Assembly (NCBI GenBank): GCA_048772705.1
Contig: JBLWGC010000051.1
Span: 124,001-188,000 of the forward strand
Origin: Leidyana gryllorum EB-2025a
Taxonomy: Eukaryota > Apicomplexa
Reading direction: 5' to 3'
DNA: 64,000 nucleotides
A model generated the notes under the pieces. It did no database searches, was not told where the DNA came from, and saw nothing but the letters and a program-made list of their open reading frames with translations. The stretch's first letter is position 1. Each line of letters begins with the position of its first letter. Positions 22,418 to 31,966 of the stretch are shown piece by piece. The position numbers were made by a program, and so were the translations under genes.

Positions 22418-22962
22418 ATGGCGGATACCGAAAAGGAATTCTTCCGCGAAGCGATGGAATACGGTTGGGGGGTAAAGAGTAAGTTTCACTCACGCCGGTC
22501 GGATTTCCGCCAGCCGGCTCAAATCTTGGCGCTGTTCTTAGGTCTGCGGGGTATAAGTGCAGCGACACAGAGGCAGCTGAAATAGCAGGCAAATGCAAAA
22601 TAGAACCGAAGGGTAATCGCTTCAACTGCACCGGAGATACTCTCTCGCTTTACAGATGAATTGACACCCGACAAAGTAGCCGAAGCGGCTGCTATGGTGC
22701 CTAAGGCAAATCAAGCCGAGCCTCAGTTTACCGAGGCCTTCAAGCCCTTCGACAAGCACAATGACGGTAAGGTCTATTACCAGCCTTGCTGACAAACAAC
22801 ACTCCAGGTACCATCACCTGCACGGATTTGCGAGCGGTATTAGGCAATATGGCCGCCCTGAAGCAAGATGAGTTGGACCAGATTATCGAGGAGCTCGATC
22901 CCGAGGATGTGGGAAGGGTCTACATAGAAGACATCAAGGCTCTTTTCGCCTCAAAAGTGTGA
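22418..22962 (+). CDS. EF-hand calcium-binding protein, calmodulin-like
   Basis: Three exons: MADTEKEFFREAMEYGWGVK from ATG 22418, a long intron (about 22478-22656, some 180 nt), the exon from ATGAATTGACACC, a short intron near 22767, and a last exon to TGA 22960-22962. About 110 aa. One good EF-hand loop is visible (DKHNDGTITCTD, with Asp at position 12 instead of the usual Glu), and a second degenerate loop lies near the C-terminus (DPEDVGRVYIED). This resembles the C-lobe of a calmodulin/centrin-like protein or a short myosin-light-chain-like protein. Partner unknown. The first intron is several times longer than most introns here. Confidence 0.7.
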
Positions 22963-23043
22963 GCTGGTAGCTTCTTAGTGGAAGATTGGTTCGAACATGG
23001 CTGGGAGTGAGACGCATACAACTTAAAGACCAACGCCTTGTCT

Positions 23044-23578
23044 TCACTGGCACTGCTTGGCGATCTGATCAATCGAAGATTGACCGGTCTTAGAGAGCAC
23101 ACGGATGCTGTTCTTGTTGCTCTGGAGGAGGTTCATCTTCTCAAGCTGCTGGATGCAGTATCTGATGATCTTGCCAGAGGCCTTGCGGTGGTGGGAGGGT
23201 GCGCAACCATTGTTCTGGCGGGATCCGTAGATTTTGCGGAAGCGGCCAACACCAGCATCAGCACGGAAAGCCAAATGACGGATGATGGAAGCTGCGGTTC
23301 GATACGTCTATGCTTTGAACAGGTTGCGGTACTTACCAGCTCTGATATAGAGGTAATCAGGGTCGTAGGGGGTCAGCTCCTTAGCGCAGGAGGTCTTGGC
23401 GTACTCAGCCCACTGACCAAAAAGCAAAGTAAAAGTGTAAGGCACCGCTAAAGCTCACCTTGGGGACCTCGAACTGACCAGATTCCTTCAGGTGCTGAGC
23501 GTACTTTCTGATGAAAGCATCAGCAGGAACGTCCTTCACGCCCAGAACGATTTTGTTGGCCTCAAGCTGCAAGTGCAT
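23044..23578 (-). CDS. RPS19: 40S ribosomal protein eS19
   Basis: A component of the small ribosomal subunit head, needed for 18S rRNA maturation. Three minus-strand exons (23578-23459, 23412-23337, 23291-23044; introns 46 and 45 nt). The protein reads VKDVPADAFIRKYAQHLKES in exon 1, WAEYAKTSCAKELTPYDPDY in exon 2, and the typical SHHRKASGKIIRYCIQQLEK in exon 3, ending at TGA 23044-23046. ATG 23578 gives a 13-residue extension (MHLQLEANKIVLG) before the conserved start; a further upstream exon is not excluded. The CSN2 stop lies 60 bp upstream on the same strand. Confidence 0.93.
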
Positions 23579-23638
23579 GGCGTCCACAGCGTTCGAAAAC
23601 TTTATTACAGAGGTGGGCTGAAAAATTTGTTCGTTATG

Positions 23639-25683
23639 TCACGAAACATGAAGGATGCTGGGCTCTAGCTTCTTCAAGAGGTCTTGGCAGGCAGACATTA
23701 GCTCTTGCGCAATACTCTGTTCCTGATTGTGATGTTGTACCTGAGCCAACATATTCAACAGCCAAAATTCGGTACATACTTTGACAAAGTCATCTTCAAA
23801 GGTAGCTGTAAGCAAATCCTGCTGCCCTCGGAAGTACTGGGAAGCATTGCTAAGGAGGCAGATTGTCAGCGCATTACCTGCAGCAGGAAACCCAAGCATT
23901 CTGCTCTGCTCGGTAGAGCGAGCTCTTTCACCAACCAATCGATTTCGATGGTTTTCCAGAGCCGCAGGATTTTCGCCAGAGCTTGTTTGCGCACCCTCAT
24001 CAATAATTGTCCACTGATGTCTGCCTCTATGCACATGGCATCAGTGGTAATGAAGGTGTCACTTCCGCTCAGCAGCTTTCGATGACAGAAATGGCGGGAA
24101 CATAATAGTTACTCCTCACCTTTTGGAGTTCACGCAAGTCATTGTTCTTTACAGTGCGGTTCAACGACACTATGTGGTCGACTTCAGACCTGAATTTCTC
24201 CAGAGACTCAGCCTGACCGGCGTTCAGCAAGGAGTGGGCTTCACGGGTGGTTCTGGGATCGATGTCTGATCCACTCATCACGTTGCAAATCATGACACTC
24301 AGCAGCAGTTCTCGTCCCAATCTGCACTCATTCCAAAGAAGGCATACCTTGAGACCTCACCTGGTGTCACCCACACTGCAGACAGCTTCGAATGCGTCAA
24401 AGAAAGCAGTATACGCTTCACGATATTCTCCACGCACGAAATGGTACTGCGGACAGAAAGGGTGGGCATCAGCGAATGAGATCAGATTACCTTCGCAACA
24501 TAACGTCTGACTCCTATCAACGTTCTTTTCTGTAGAAAGGCGCGCCCTGAAGTCAGACACTTCCCAATCAACTTGGTAGCCCGCATTTTCAAGCCTTGCA
24601 GGTTACAGCGTTCCAAATCGAGCGCGATGATCTGATAGCTTTTCCTCTGCGGTCGTAATTAACGGACTTACTTCCAGCAGATGAGAATCTTCGTTAGGGG
24701 CTGTATGGATGGCTTGCCACAGTATTGGATGAGACAAACCGATATCCCCAGTGATGTGCAGATGCTCATGATCTTGCTGTGAACTCATGACGCCTCGTAA
24801 CCAATCTCGATACAGCGCACCCAGCCAATGCAGTGCTTCATCAACTCTTCGGGCTTGAAGAAGGTAGTTTGTGAGGCGTAAAGCTATTTGCCTCCAGCCA
24901 CTCTGATTTTGTCGTGATTGACCAGGCGTCAGACTCTTACTATCACGTTTCGCTCTTCTGCAGCTCGAGCAGCCGCCTCGTGCGCGTCTACAACGCTTGG
25001 AAATACAGATTTAGAGCTGACGCACCAACAACAATATTAGCAGTTGCGCCTCTCAGGCCACGTGATTCTGCCTCTTCAAAAGCGTCAAGGGCGCCCGTGA
25101 TCGCTCCACTACTTTCCGCCCAAGGAACCTGCATGAGGCTCGACAATGCTGGAGGGAGGGGCACTCGTCTACCGCACCTGATGTGTCACTTCCAGGAGCT
25201 TCCCGAAGTGATTCCAGCGCTCTTGTACACCTGAGCCAGCCGTTAAATCTACACGCCATCCCTACCGAGTACTGGTAGTTTCACCAAGTGTTGTAACGCT
25301 TTCAATTGCCACTTTTGCAAGGCCGGTAGTGACAACGACGGTGTACCCCCCAGTTCGAGTTTAGCATTCAGCATGACCATCAGCTCTTCAAAGCGGGTCG
25401 CAGCCTTACTCAAGATTGTTATACCTCAATCAAATGCCCACTAACCAGGTTCGGATCCCGCAACACTACGTCCTCCGCTTCGTAATACGCATTCTCGATC
25501 TTGAGCTTGTCATTGACTTGGGCTGCTGCCCCTTCGTGTGCCGGACCTCTATTGTCCGCTTCATACGACTCCAACTCTACCAAACGAGTTTGTCATCGCG
25601 CACACCACACGCCTGGGACACACGGGGTGAAGCGACAACTTACCACAATCGTCGTCCTCGAACTCGAATTCGGAGTCCCACAT
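23639..25683 (-). CDS. COP9 signalosome subunit 2 (CSN2)-like PCI protein
   Basis: CSN2 is a scaffold of the COP9 signalosome, which removes NEDD8 from cullins. The minus-strand gene is split by many short introns; I did not place every border. ATG 25683 gives the acidic start MWDSEFEFEDDD typical of CSN2, then LKIENAYYEAEDVVLRDPNL matching the family's ENxYY segment. Further in, FVRGEYREAYTAFFDAFEA and VMICNVMSGSDIDP match the TPR-like helices. RVRKQALAKILRLWKTIEID and DWLVKELALPSRAECLGFLL match the winged-helix PCI region. The stop is TGA 23639-23641. The proteasome lid subunit Rpn6 is the closest alternative; the acidic N-terminus favours CSN2. Confidence 0.75.
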
Positions 25684-25762
25684 CGCTCTTTAACGCCGAC
25701 CGCCTGTATGCTTTGAACGTGAGCTTGTGATGGACCGCTTAAGCTAGCTGCATTGGTGCCTG
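25684..25762. promoter_or_regulatory. 79-bp divergent spacer between CSN2-like and gelsolin-like genes
   Basis: The start codons at 25683 (-) and 25763 (+) face away from each other over 79 bp, so the promoters must be shared or overlap coding sequence. No TATA-like element is obvious. Confidence 0.35.
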
Positions 25763-27455
25763 ATGTCGTTTTTTCGCAAGTGGTTTGGTCAGCCTCTATG
25801 CTGCTTTCCCTCATGGAAGGTAGCGCGATCGAATTCCCAGCTTCCGTCCAGCTCCCATCTGCCAAATGGTTCGATTACACTAGATGATCACACAGAAGAA
25901 CCTCCCCACGAAGAAATCATCCCTGCAGGCTCCCCTTCCGTTCGCAGCAGCACTATTTCTTGTCTCCCTGACGAATGGCAGCTGTTGCCGGAATCCGAAG
26001 CCCCCCACCTGTGTGTATGGCGCGTCCTAGAAATGAAGAACTCGCTCAACGCCCGGCAACCCAATAGGCAAAGGACTCCTAGCCATCGCTCTGTGGAGTG
26101 GCCGCGATTCGGAGTTACACGATGTACTATTTCATTGGACCGATTACTCCCCGTGAGCGGTAACAGAGGTCGGATTGTCCTCATCTACGGCGCAGCATGA
26201 ATGTTACATTGTGATGGAATGGCCTCCCCACCCCCGAAGTCATGAGCACTGCGTCCACATTTGGTGTGGACCTATGAGCACCTGGAAGCAGAAGATCGTG
26301 GCCTGTGTCAAGGTGAGACGATCCTTTGAGATTTCTGAGCATGGGAATCAACCCTCAGACCGTCGAGTTATGTCGGCATCTTCCGGGTCATACTCGCCAT
26401 ATTTACGAGGAACCAGGTAGAGAAAGTGCCCAATTCCGATCCTACTTCGAATGGCTGCCTCTAATCGCGCGGTCGCCTCTATCCATGCATTCCGCGCTGG
26501 AAAAACACTCGTCGGGCAGTTCACGCTGTTGCGTGGATGTCGGGACGAGCGCCAATCAGGCGGTCAGGCCCCGATTGAGTACACCATGCAGCAGCGGGCG
26601 ATCTTACGCGTCGTTACCCAGCTCAAGACGTAGCTCACGGCGTCAAATTGAGAGTGATGACGAGTTCCGCTCGCAGGTGGCACGAGAGAGGAGATTAGAG
26701 TGCTCTCGGTTATGGTGCGTAGGACGTACGGCCAAGCGTAATCGTTTCATTGAGGTTCAATTGGTGAGGATGTATTCATCGAAAGTCTCAAAAGCTTCTT
26801 AGGTACCGTGTCGATTACAGTCGCTTCGCAGCGACTGCTGTTTCCTTTTGGATAGTATTCCCCCTGGGCAGTACCGAAAGCAGTACAAATGGGTTCTATT
26901 TCTATATGAAGGTAGTGACACCTGTGAGTTGACGCGAACCTATGCGAATTTATCATTTCATCGGATGATGGAGGAGAAAGGGAGAGACAATGTTCTAGCA
27001 GTGCAGAACCTCAGACCAGATCGAACTTTAGCACCAGAGGGGGATGGGGTTCTGCATCAGTGGTTTTGGGAGATTCTGGAGGAAGGCAACGAGTTCTCGC
27101 TCAAACCATCGACCGAGACGTCTCTGGCTGAATCCTCAGCCGCAATTACGGACGAAGAAGACGTTGGCGATTTCCTTGAGAAGTGCACCAGCGCCGAGGG
27201 CGACCCGTTAAGCAGTTTCACAGCCGCTGTCAAACGAGCCCCCAAGGTGGTGGTGCCAACAAGCTCTACCACAACGTCGTCGGGGCGTTCGTACCTTACA
27301 ACAAGCTCACTGAGTCGTATGACGACGACCGGTTCGCCGTCTACGCCTCGAGATCGATCGAACAATCTGCACATTCAGTGTCTGTCAAGTATAGCCTCAA
27401 CTCAGACTTTCAAGAGCACTCGTGGACCAGTCACAGCGACGGTCCACACCCGTGA
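25763..27455 (+). CDS. Gelsolin/severin-family actin-binding protein
   Basis: A calcium-regulated actin filament severing or capping family. Exon 1 (25763-26152) ends in LDRLLP. After a 43-nt intron the next exon starts HECYIVMEWPPHP and continues HCVHIWCGPMSTWKQK. After another short intron it reads TVELCRHLPGHTRHIYEEPG and ESAQFRSYFEWLP, which follows the gelsolin repeat pattern (core strand, acidic turn, V-Q-L helix, E-S-x-x-F-x-x-F). A second repeat starts near RLWCVGRTAKRNRFIEVQL and, after an intron at about 26765-26800, reads CCFLLDSIPPGQ and YKWVLFLYEGSD. A WFWEILEEG stretch follows, then LYHNVVGAFVPYNKLTESYD in a different frame. Either an unusually short intron near 27160-27195 or a frameshift links the two, so the 3' end (27455, or 27492 in the other frame) is uncertain. 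Confidence 0.65.
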
Positions 27456-27646
27456 GTTTGTTGTGACAACGAAAAGTACCGGACTAAGTTGAGTGGCACA
27501 TATCAGTACTTGTTAAGTTATTATCAAAGCGAACCGAAACCATAATTTTACGCTGATCTGGGGACACCTTCAAGTGTGCGAACGTCTTGCGTCTCTACGC
27601 TTGAGTGAGATTCAGAATATTTTACTATTAAGTGTTTCTATTGACG

Positions 27647-29386
27647 ATGAGGTTAACACTCTTTGGTTTGGGGTGTGTGGTGGCGATTGGTCATGCGACC
27701 AAGACTAAAAATCACAAGGCAACGGACTGCAAGTATTCACTAGAGATCTTACAGGTGCAAGATGGATCAAGCTCATTTGCTGGCGAGATCAACAATATGG
27801 CGAGCTTCATGGCGGAGTTGACCGAGGATCTACGAGACATTTACGGCGAGTTCAAATTCGGAGTCAGTTCATTTGTAGACAAGCCGATTCCCCTTCGTGG
27901 ATACGGTACGTATGGCAACTGGGACTACGCTGTAGACTATTGTTACCGAGACCACGCTCCGCTCACTGAGGAGAACGCGGAAATCATCGCGGGTCTCCGT
28001 GAGCTCGCCAGCAACTTGGGCTCTGGAAACGATTTCCCGGAGAACCCCATGGAAGCGTTAATTTTCGCTGCTGGTGACGAAGCAGCAGGTTGGTCCCCTG
28101 CTGAGGTAACCCATTCCCCGAGTGGTCGTCCAATCGTCCGAATGATAATGTTGGTGACGGACGATATCCCTCATTTCCCCACGGATGCGGAAGACGCAAT
28201 TGCACGTTTCTGGAATTGGCCTAGAAGCTACACCGATCCCAGCAACCCGATGATCAGCTCGGGCGGTTTTGGAGCTCACAATTTCTACAACATACCGAAC
28301 ATGGCCACTGTCAATACGCCTACCGAGGATGATGTCAATGAATATCTGGAAATGGCAGATCTGTTCGCAATATACGACAACGAGGGCGATTTGAGTGCGA
28401 AACAAGCGGATCGTCTGGACACTCTCATTGCCAAGTTCGGGCCCTATCCTTTCCCTGACGTAGTTCCACATCCTGGTGACACTTCTATTCCCGACTGCAC
28501 GAAGACTGAGTATCCGACTATCGAGGCTGTCAGTAAATATCTGAAAGCTCGCAATACAAATCTCATCTTCTTGGTTACTGAGCCCCCTGCTTATGCCAAT
28601 GACATTACCAGAGCATGTCGCGCGATTGGCATGAACGCTGGAGTTGACTGTCTGGTGGAGTTATACAAAGGATACGCGGAGGAAATGGGCATCGCCGCGG
28701 TGGTCGCCTCTATCGATGGTGACAACACTAAGGATCGTATCTTGGAGTCGATTGTGGCGATGACCGACATGATGTGTCTTGCGACAACTCCTGCCCCTGT
28801 TACAACAAGCCCCACGACCACGGAATCGACGACTGAAGAAGAGAAGCCTGGGGTTGCAAGCACTACGGAAGAAGAGAAGCCCGCCCCCCCGACTGCCACT
28901 ACCGAAGAGAAGGCTCCTGCTACCACTGAGGATCACGGGGAAGGTGAACCAACCAGCCCCGAAGGTGCTGTCACTCAACCGGATCATGCCACTTCTGAAG
29001 ACGTTGCGGCCAGTGAGGAAAGTACCAAATCGGGTGGAGACGGCGATGTTTCTACTGAGGAGGGAGGCAACGGGGGTGTGGGCGTGCCAACCACTGAGCC
29101 AACGACGACCGAGGAGGAGGTGATTGTGCCCCCAGTGGTGCCTCCTGTGAACCCTCCCAGTGGAGGTGGTGACTCGAACGGACCCAACGTCGGTGTGATC
29201 ACTGGAGCCGCTGTGGGTGGTGCTGCAGCAGTGGTGATCGGTGGACTTTTGTATGCCAAGTTTGCTACGGGTATCTTTGGCGGTGGTGGCGCTAGCGGAG
29301 CAGCAGCGACTACCCAGGTGGAGACTCCCGAGAACCCTGTTGAGCGAGAGACGGTGGAGGAGGTGACAATGGATATGTTCCAATGA
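27647..29386 (+). CDS. Secreted/surface protein with beta-integrin-like I (vWA) domain and Thr-rich stalk
   Basis: Intronless, 579 aa from ATG 27647 (signal peptide MRLTLFGLGCVVAIGHA). Residues from about 30 resemble the beta-integrin I domain. QVQDGSSSFAGEINN holds a MIDAS-type DxSxS. GEFKFGVSSFVDKP matches the integrin FRIGFGSFVEK region. GNDFPENPMEALIFAA matches the D-x-P-E-G-G-x-D-A segment, with MLVTDDIPHF as the next strand. After the domain comes a 150-residue Thr/Glu/Pro-rich mucin-like stalk, then one hydrophobic helix (VGVITGAAVGGAAAVVIGGL) and a short tail ending TMDMFQ. Likely a cell-surface adhesin; the ligand is unknown. No EGF or TSP1 repeats are present, unlike integrins or apicomplexan TRAP proteins. 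AT-rich sequence of about 150 bp precedes it. Confidence 0.7.
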   Translation: MRLTLFGLGCVVAIGHATKTKNHKATDCKYSLEILQVQDGSSSFAGEINNMASFMAELTEDLRDIYGEFKFGVSSFVDKPIPLRGYGTYGNWDYAVDYCYRDHAPLTEENAEIIAGLRELASNLGSGNDFPENPMEALIFAAGDEAAGWSPAEVTHSPSGRPIVRMIMLVTDDIPHFPTDAEDAIARFWNWPRSYTDPSNPMISSGGFGAHNFYNIPNMATVNTPTEDDVNEYLEMADLFAIYDNEGDLSAKQADRLDTLIAKFGPYPFPDVVPHPGDTSIPDCTKTEYPTIEAVSKYLKARNTNLIFLVTEPPAYANDITRACRAIGMNAGVDCLVELYKGYAEEMGIAAVVASIDGDNTKDRILESIVAMTDMMCLATTPAPVTTSPTTTESTTEEEKPGVASTTEEEKPAPPTATTEEKAPATTEDHGEGEPTSPEGAVTQPDHATSEDVAASEESTKSGGDGDVSTEEGGNGGVGVPTTEPTTTEEEVIVPPVVPPVNPPSGGGDSNGPNVGVITGAAVGGAAAVVIGGLLYAKFATGIFGGGGASGAAATTQVETPENPVERETVEEVTMDMFQ

Positions 29387-29751
29387 GCCGAATGGTGACT
29401 CAATCCCTTGTTCAAGCCTGCGCGAGATTCTGACTAGATCTTATTTACTAGAAGGTTATATTGATGAATGATCCTGCCAGTTGTCCTTACTCTTATGCTC
29501 TATGTTTTTCTAGTCCTTCCCAGCACAGAGCACAGAACGTGCCTAAACGCCTGACTAAAACAATCCCCGATGTTCCCACCTGACGATTCCTACATAGCGT
29601 AATAGACTCGATTCATCATTGATGTGGTGGTGGTGGTGTGGGGGGTGTGGTGTGAGAAGCATCAGGCGGTTTCACTCTCTTTTGGACAGCGAGATGGTCG
29701 AAAAGTGACTTTTTTGCTAGAGACTATTGGGGGTACTGCGGTAGGTTAGAA
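29387..29751. other. Spacer between the integrin-like gene and F-box-like gene A
   Basis: About 365 bp without a supported gene. It holds a GT/GGT-rich low-complexity run (29622-29655) and a TTTTTT tract near 29710. The last bases before the next ATG read GGTAGGTTAGAA, an acceptor-like TTAG two bases before the start codon. Confidence 0.5.
29622..29655. repeat. GTG/TGG-rich simple sequence
   Basis: Almost only G and T for 34 bases on the + strand, after GAT. It may be an unstable microsatellite or a G-rich structure-forming element. Confidence 0.8.
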
Positions 29752-31656
29752 ATGGGGTACCTCCATCAACTCGTGTTTGCTCGCATTTTTACGTACATTA
29801 CTCTGGCGGAAGTACCTCGATTGGCTTTTATCTGTCGAGATGCCCGCGACGCGCTGCAGACAGTGTTCTATTCCACTCACGTCCACTTGGAAGACCGCGA
29901 GCTGAGCATTATACACAAGGCTCCATGGTGGCCGGCGTGGCAGAAACGGTCGGCTCCGATGCTGATCACTTTGGTGCTGCTGGATTCTCGAGAAGCGCAT
30001 TGTGGCGGTGAACGCGGGGGCAATGCTATCGGTACTTTCTTTTACGAGATGTGTCAAATTGGAATGCCCCGCTTAGAGCGGTTAACAATGTCGCACACTT
30101 TTCACGTGGATCGACGGTGGAAGTGCTCACTGCCGTCGCTCGAGTTTCTGAGCATTCGAGCCTGGCGAGGATCACGGTGGACACTGGATGCGCCCAACCT
30201 CAAGACATACGGCGTGGCTCGCGGAAATTTGCTGGACATCGAGCATCAGATAGTGGAGGCCTACACAGATCGAATAGACGAAGACGTCTCAGACCAGCCC
30301 GATGCAGTGATCTTCAATTCCTGTTTCGCCAAAGGTTATATCACGGCGAGCGGCTGGTCGCAACTGATAGCACAGGACCTCAAAGTTACTAAAGAAGAGT
30401 TCTACGAGAACGTGAATGAGATTCTGCTGAAACTGCCGCCCCCGGATCAGCCTCCTACACGGTACAGGACTTGGGAATGGCCCACTTCTGTTGGGTAGGA
30501 ACATCAGGAGCATTTGCGCATTGCCAATCTCTCTCTACACAGCGACAACACGAGGATGACGCATCATCTGAACTTCTGGTGGGAGCGGTACCGTTACTTT
30601 CTGCCCCCAGATGTTCTGCTTGCCCTGATCGACCAGGGAAACCAAGTGAATGTTCACTACTATCCGGGGGAAATGTGCCGTCCATGGACCCAAGCGGCCG
30701 GAGAAGGCGATTTTCGTCGCTTACCCGAGTGGATGGAAGTAGCGCCTATCCCGTGCCAGCGACTTCGCCCATTGCCAGACGAAATCTTCTTCAGATGGAC
30801 ACCGCCCACTAAATGGAGTTCGTACCATCCTGTTGCGACGGCCTTCGAGTCTACCAATCGCTCTCGATCTGATATACTTCGGCTCAAGAACCTCAAGAGA
30901 CTGGAACTCGATTTGGACTCGCCTAGCTATCGAATGGAGTTGAAGGAGCTCTTTCCGGACGGCACGCCGTGGACTTTCGAAGACACTCAAGTTATGCTGA
31001 AAAGCGATCTGCCGACCGGCGCATACAACAGCAAACTATGGAGAGAAGTCATTGTCCAAATGCAAGTTCGCTATTTTGCATTACACAAATGCAGTCGATC
31101 TATTGTATCCGTGTTCTGGGGCTATATTCTCTTTCATTCCATCTGGAAGCAGAGTGGCCGGTGTATTCGGGTTGGATATCCGGTGGTCGCATACTTCCCG
31201 CGCCCTTGGGATCATTTGATTGTGCAGATGTGTGCGGGAAACTATCAAGACTCGGTGGTGACAGATGTCCTGCGAGCAATTGGTGCTCCCGAGGAGAGTA
31301 TCACACGTTATCTACAAGTCAACTCTTATGCGGCCCGAGAAAATATGTGGAAGGATTTTGAGCCGCTGATCAATCGCGTTGCCCACGATACGCTGCCTGT
31401 TGGAAGTCTCAGCGCCTATCGGCTGCGGCGGTTCACCGCATGGTACAAGCAGGTGCAGCAAGCGACCACGAGGGAGGCCTTTGACCGGCTGCCAGCGAAA
31501 AGAGGAGCTTATTTCGTTGGAGGATTGTCCAGTGGAAGCAACTGGCTCGTACACCACGTGGGCAGCTTCAACTGGGAAGAATTGCGCAGATGGAAGCTTC
31601 CCGTTCTGCTACCACTGACCTCCACACTGGATCTACTCGAGCCGCGGCACAAATGA
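29752..31656 (+). CDS. F-box-like protein A (lineage-specific paralogue pair)
   Basis: Two exons (29752-30494 and 30543-31656, 48-nt intron in phase 2) give 618 aa. The N-terminal 45 residues (MGYLHQLVFARIFTYITLAE then VPRLAFICRDARDAL) have the spacing of an F-box. A region with leucine-rich-repeat character follows (LERLTMSHTFHV, LPSLEFLSIRAW). The second exon has no recognised domain. The gene is clearly homologous along its whole length to the minus-strand gene at 31967-33896: MGYL start, IGTFFYEMCQIGMPRLE, YGVARGNLLDIE, PDAVIF, YFALHKCSRSIVSVFWGYIL. Substrate-adaptor function in an SCF ligase is inference from the N-terminus only. Confidence 0.65.
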
Positions 31657-31966
31657 ACCAGCAAAGCCAAGCCATAACATCGTGGAGCCGAGCCGCGGCA
31701 CCAAACCAGTCGTCAGGCTTTCAGCGTTTTGCCGGCGGTCGGTGTCGGGTGCCACAGAGATGTATGGCACCGCACAACCCGGAGATCTCAGCGCTCCTGA
31801 TTGGGTCGTATACTTCAATCGCTCGCTCGCTCGCTCACAAATCCCACCAGTGGCGCGGGCTATAAGGTCAATGTATAGAGAGAGAGCACTGTGTTAGTCA
31901 GTCGTCCCCTGTGAAATCAGGCAGGTACCACCGACCAGGTGGCGGCAAACTGTGGTCGACAGTCAT
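31657..31966. other. Spacer between tail-to-tail paralogues
   Basis: 310 bp with no supported gene. The end of gene A and the spacer share a short direct repeat (GAGCCGCGGCAC at about 31640 and 31687). A four-base microsatellite (CGCT repeats, about 31820-31836) and a GAGAGAGA tract (about 31877) are present. These may mark the junction of the inverted duplication. Confidence 0.5.

Noticed and set aside
22478-22656. tRNA or other structured RNA in the long EF-hand intron
   Set aside because: I looked for a T-loop GTTCGA motif and a matching acceptor stem and found none; no tRNA was seen anywhere in the window.
23038-23451. 137-codon + strand open frame over eS19
   Set aside because: Antisense to eS19 exons that match the ribosomal protein in all three parts.
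25448-25460. GGTTCGGATCC resembling a tRNA T-loop
   Set aside because: It lies in a CSN2 coding exon and no acceptor stem or anticodon arm can be folded around it.
27057-27374. Minus-strand open frame opposite the gelsolin-like gene
   Set aside because: No conserved motif; it reflects the low-complexity Ser/Thr-coding strand opposite.
31590-31865. 91-codon + strand open frame after F-box-like gene A
   Set aside because: It overlaps gene A's end out of frame, runs into microsatellite sequence and has no recognisable domain.
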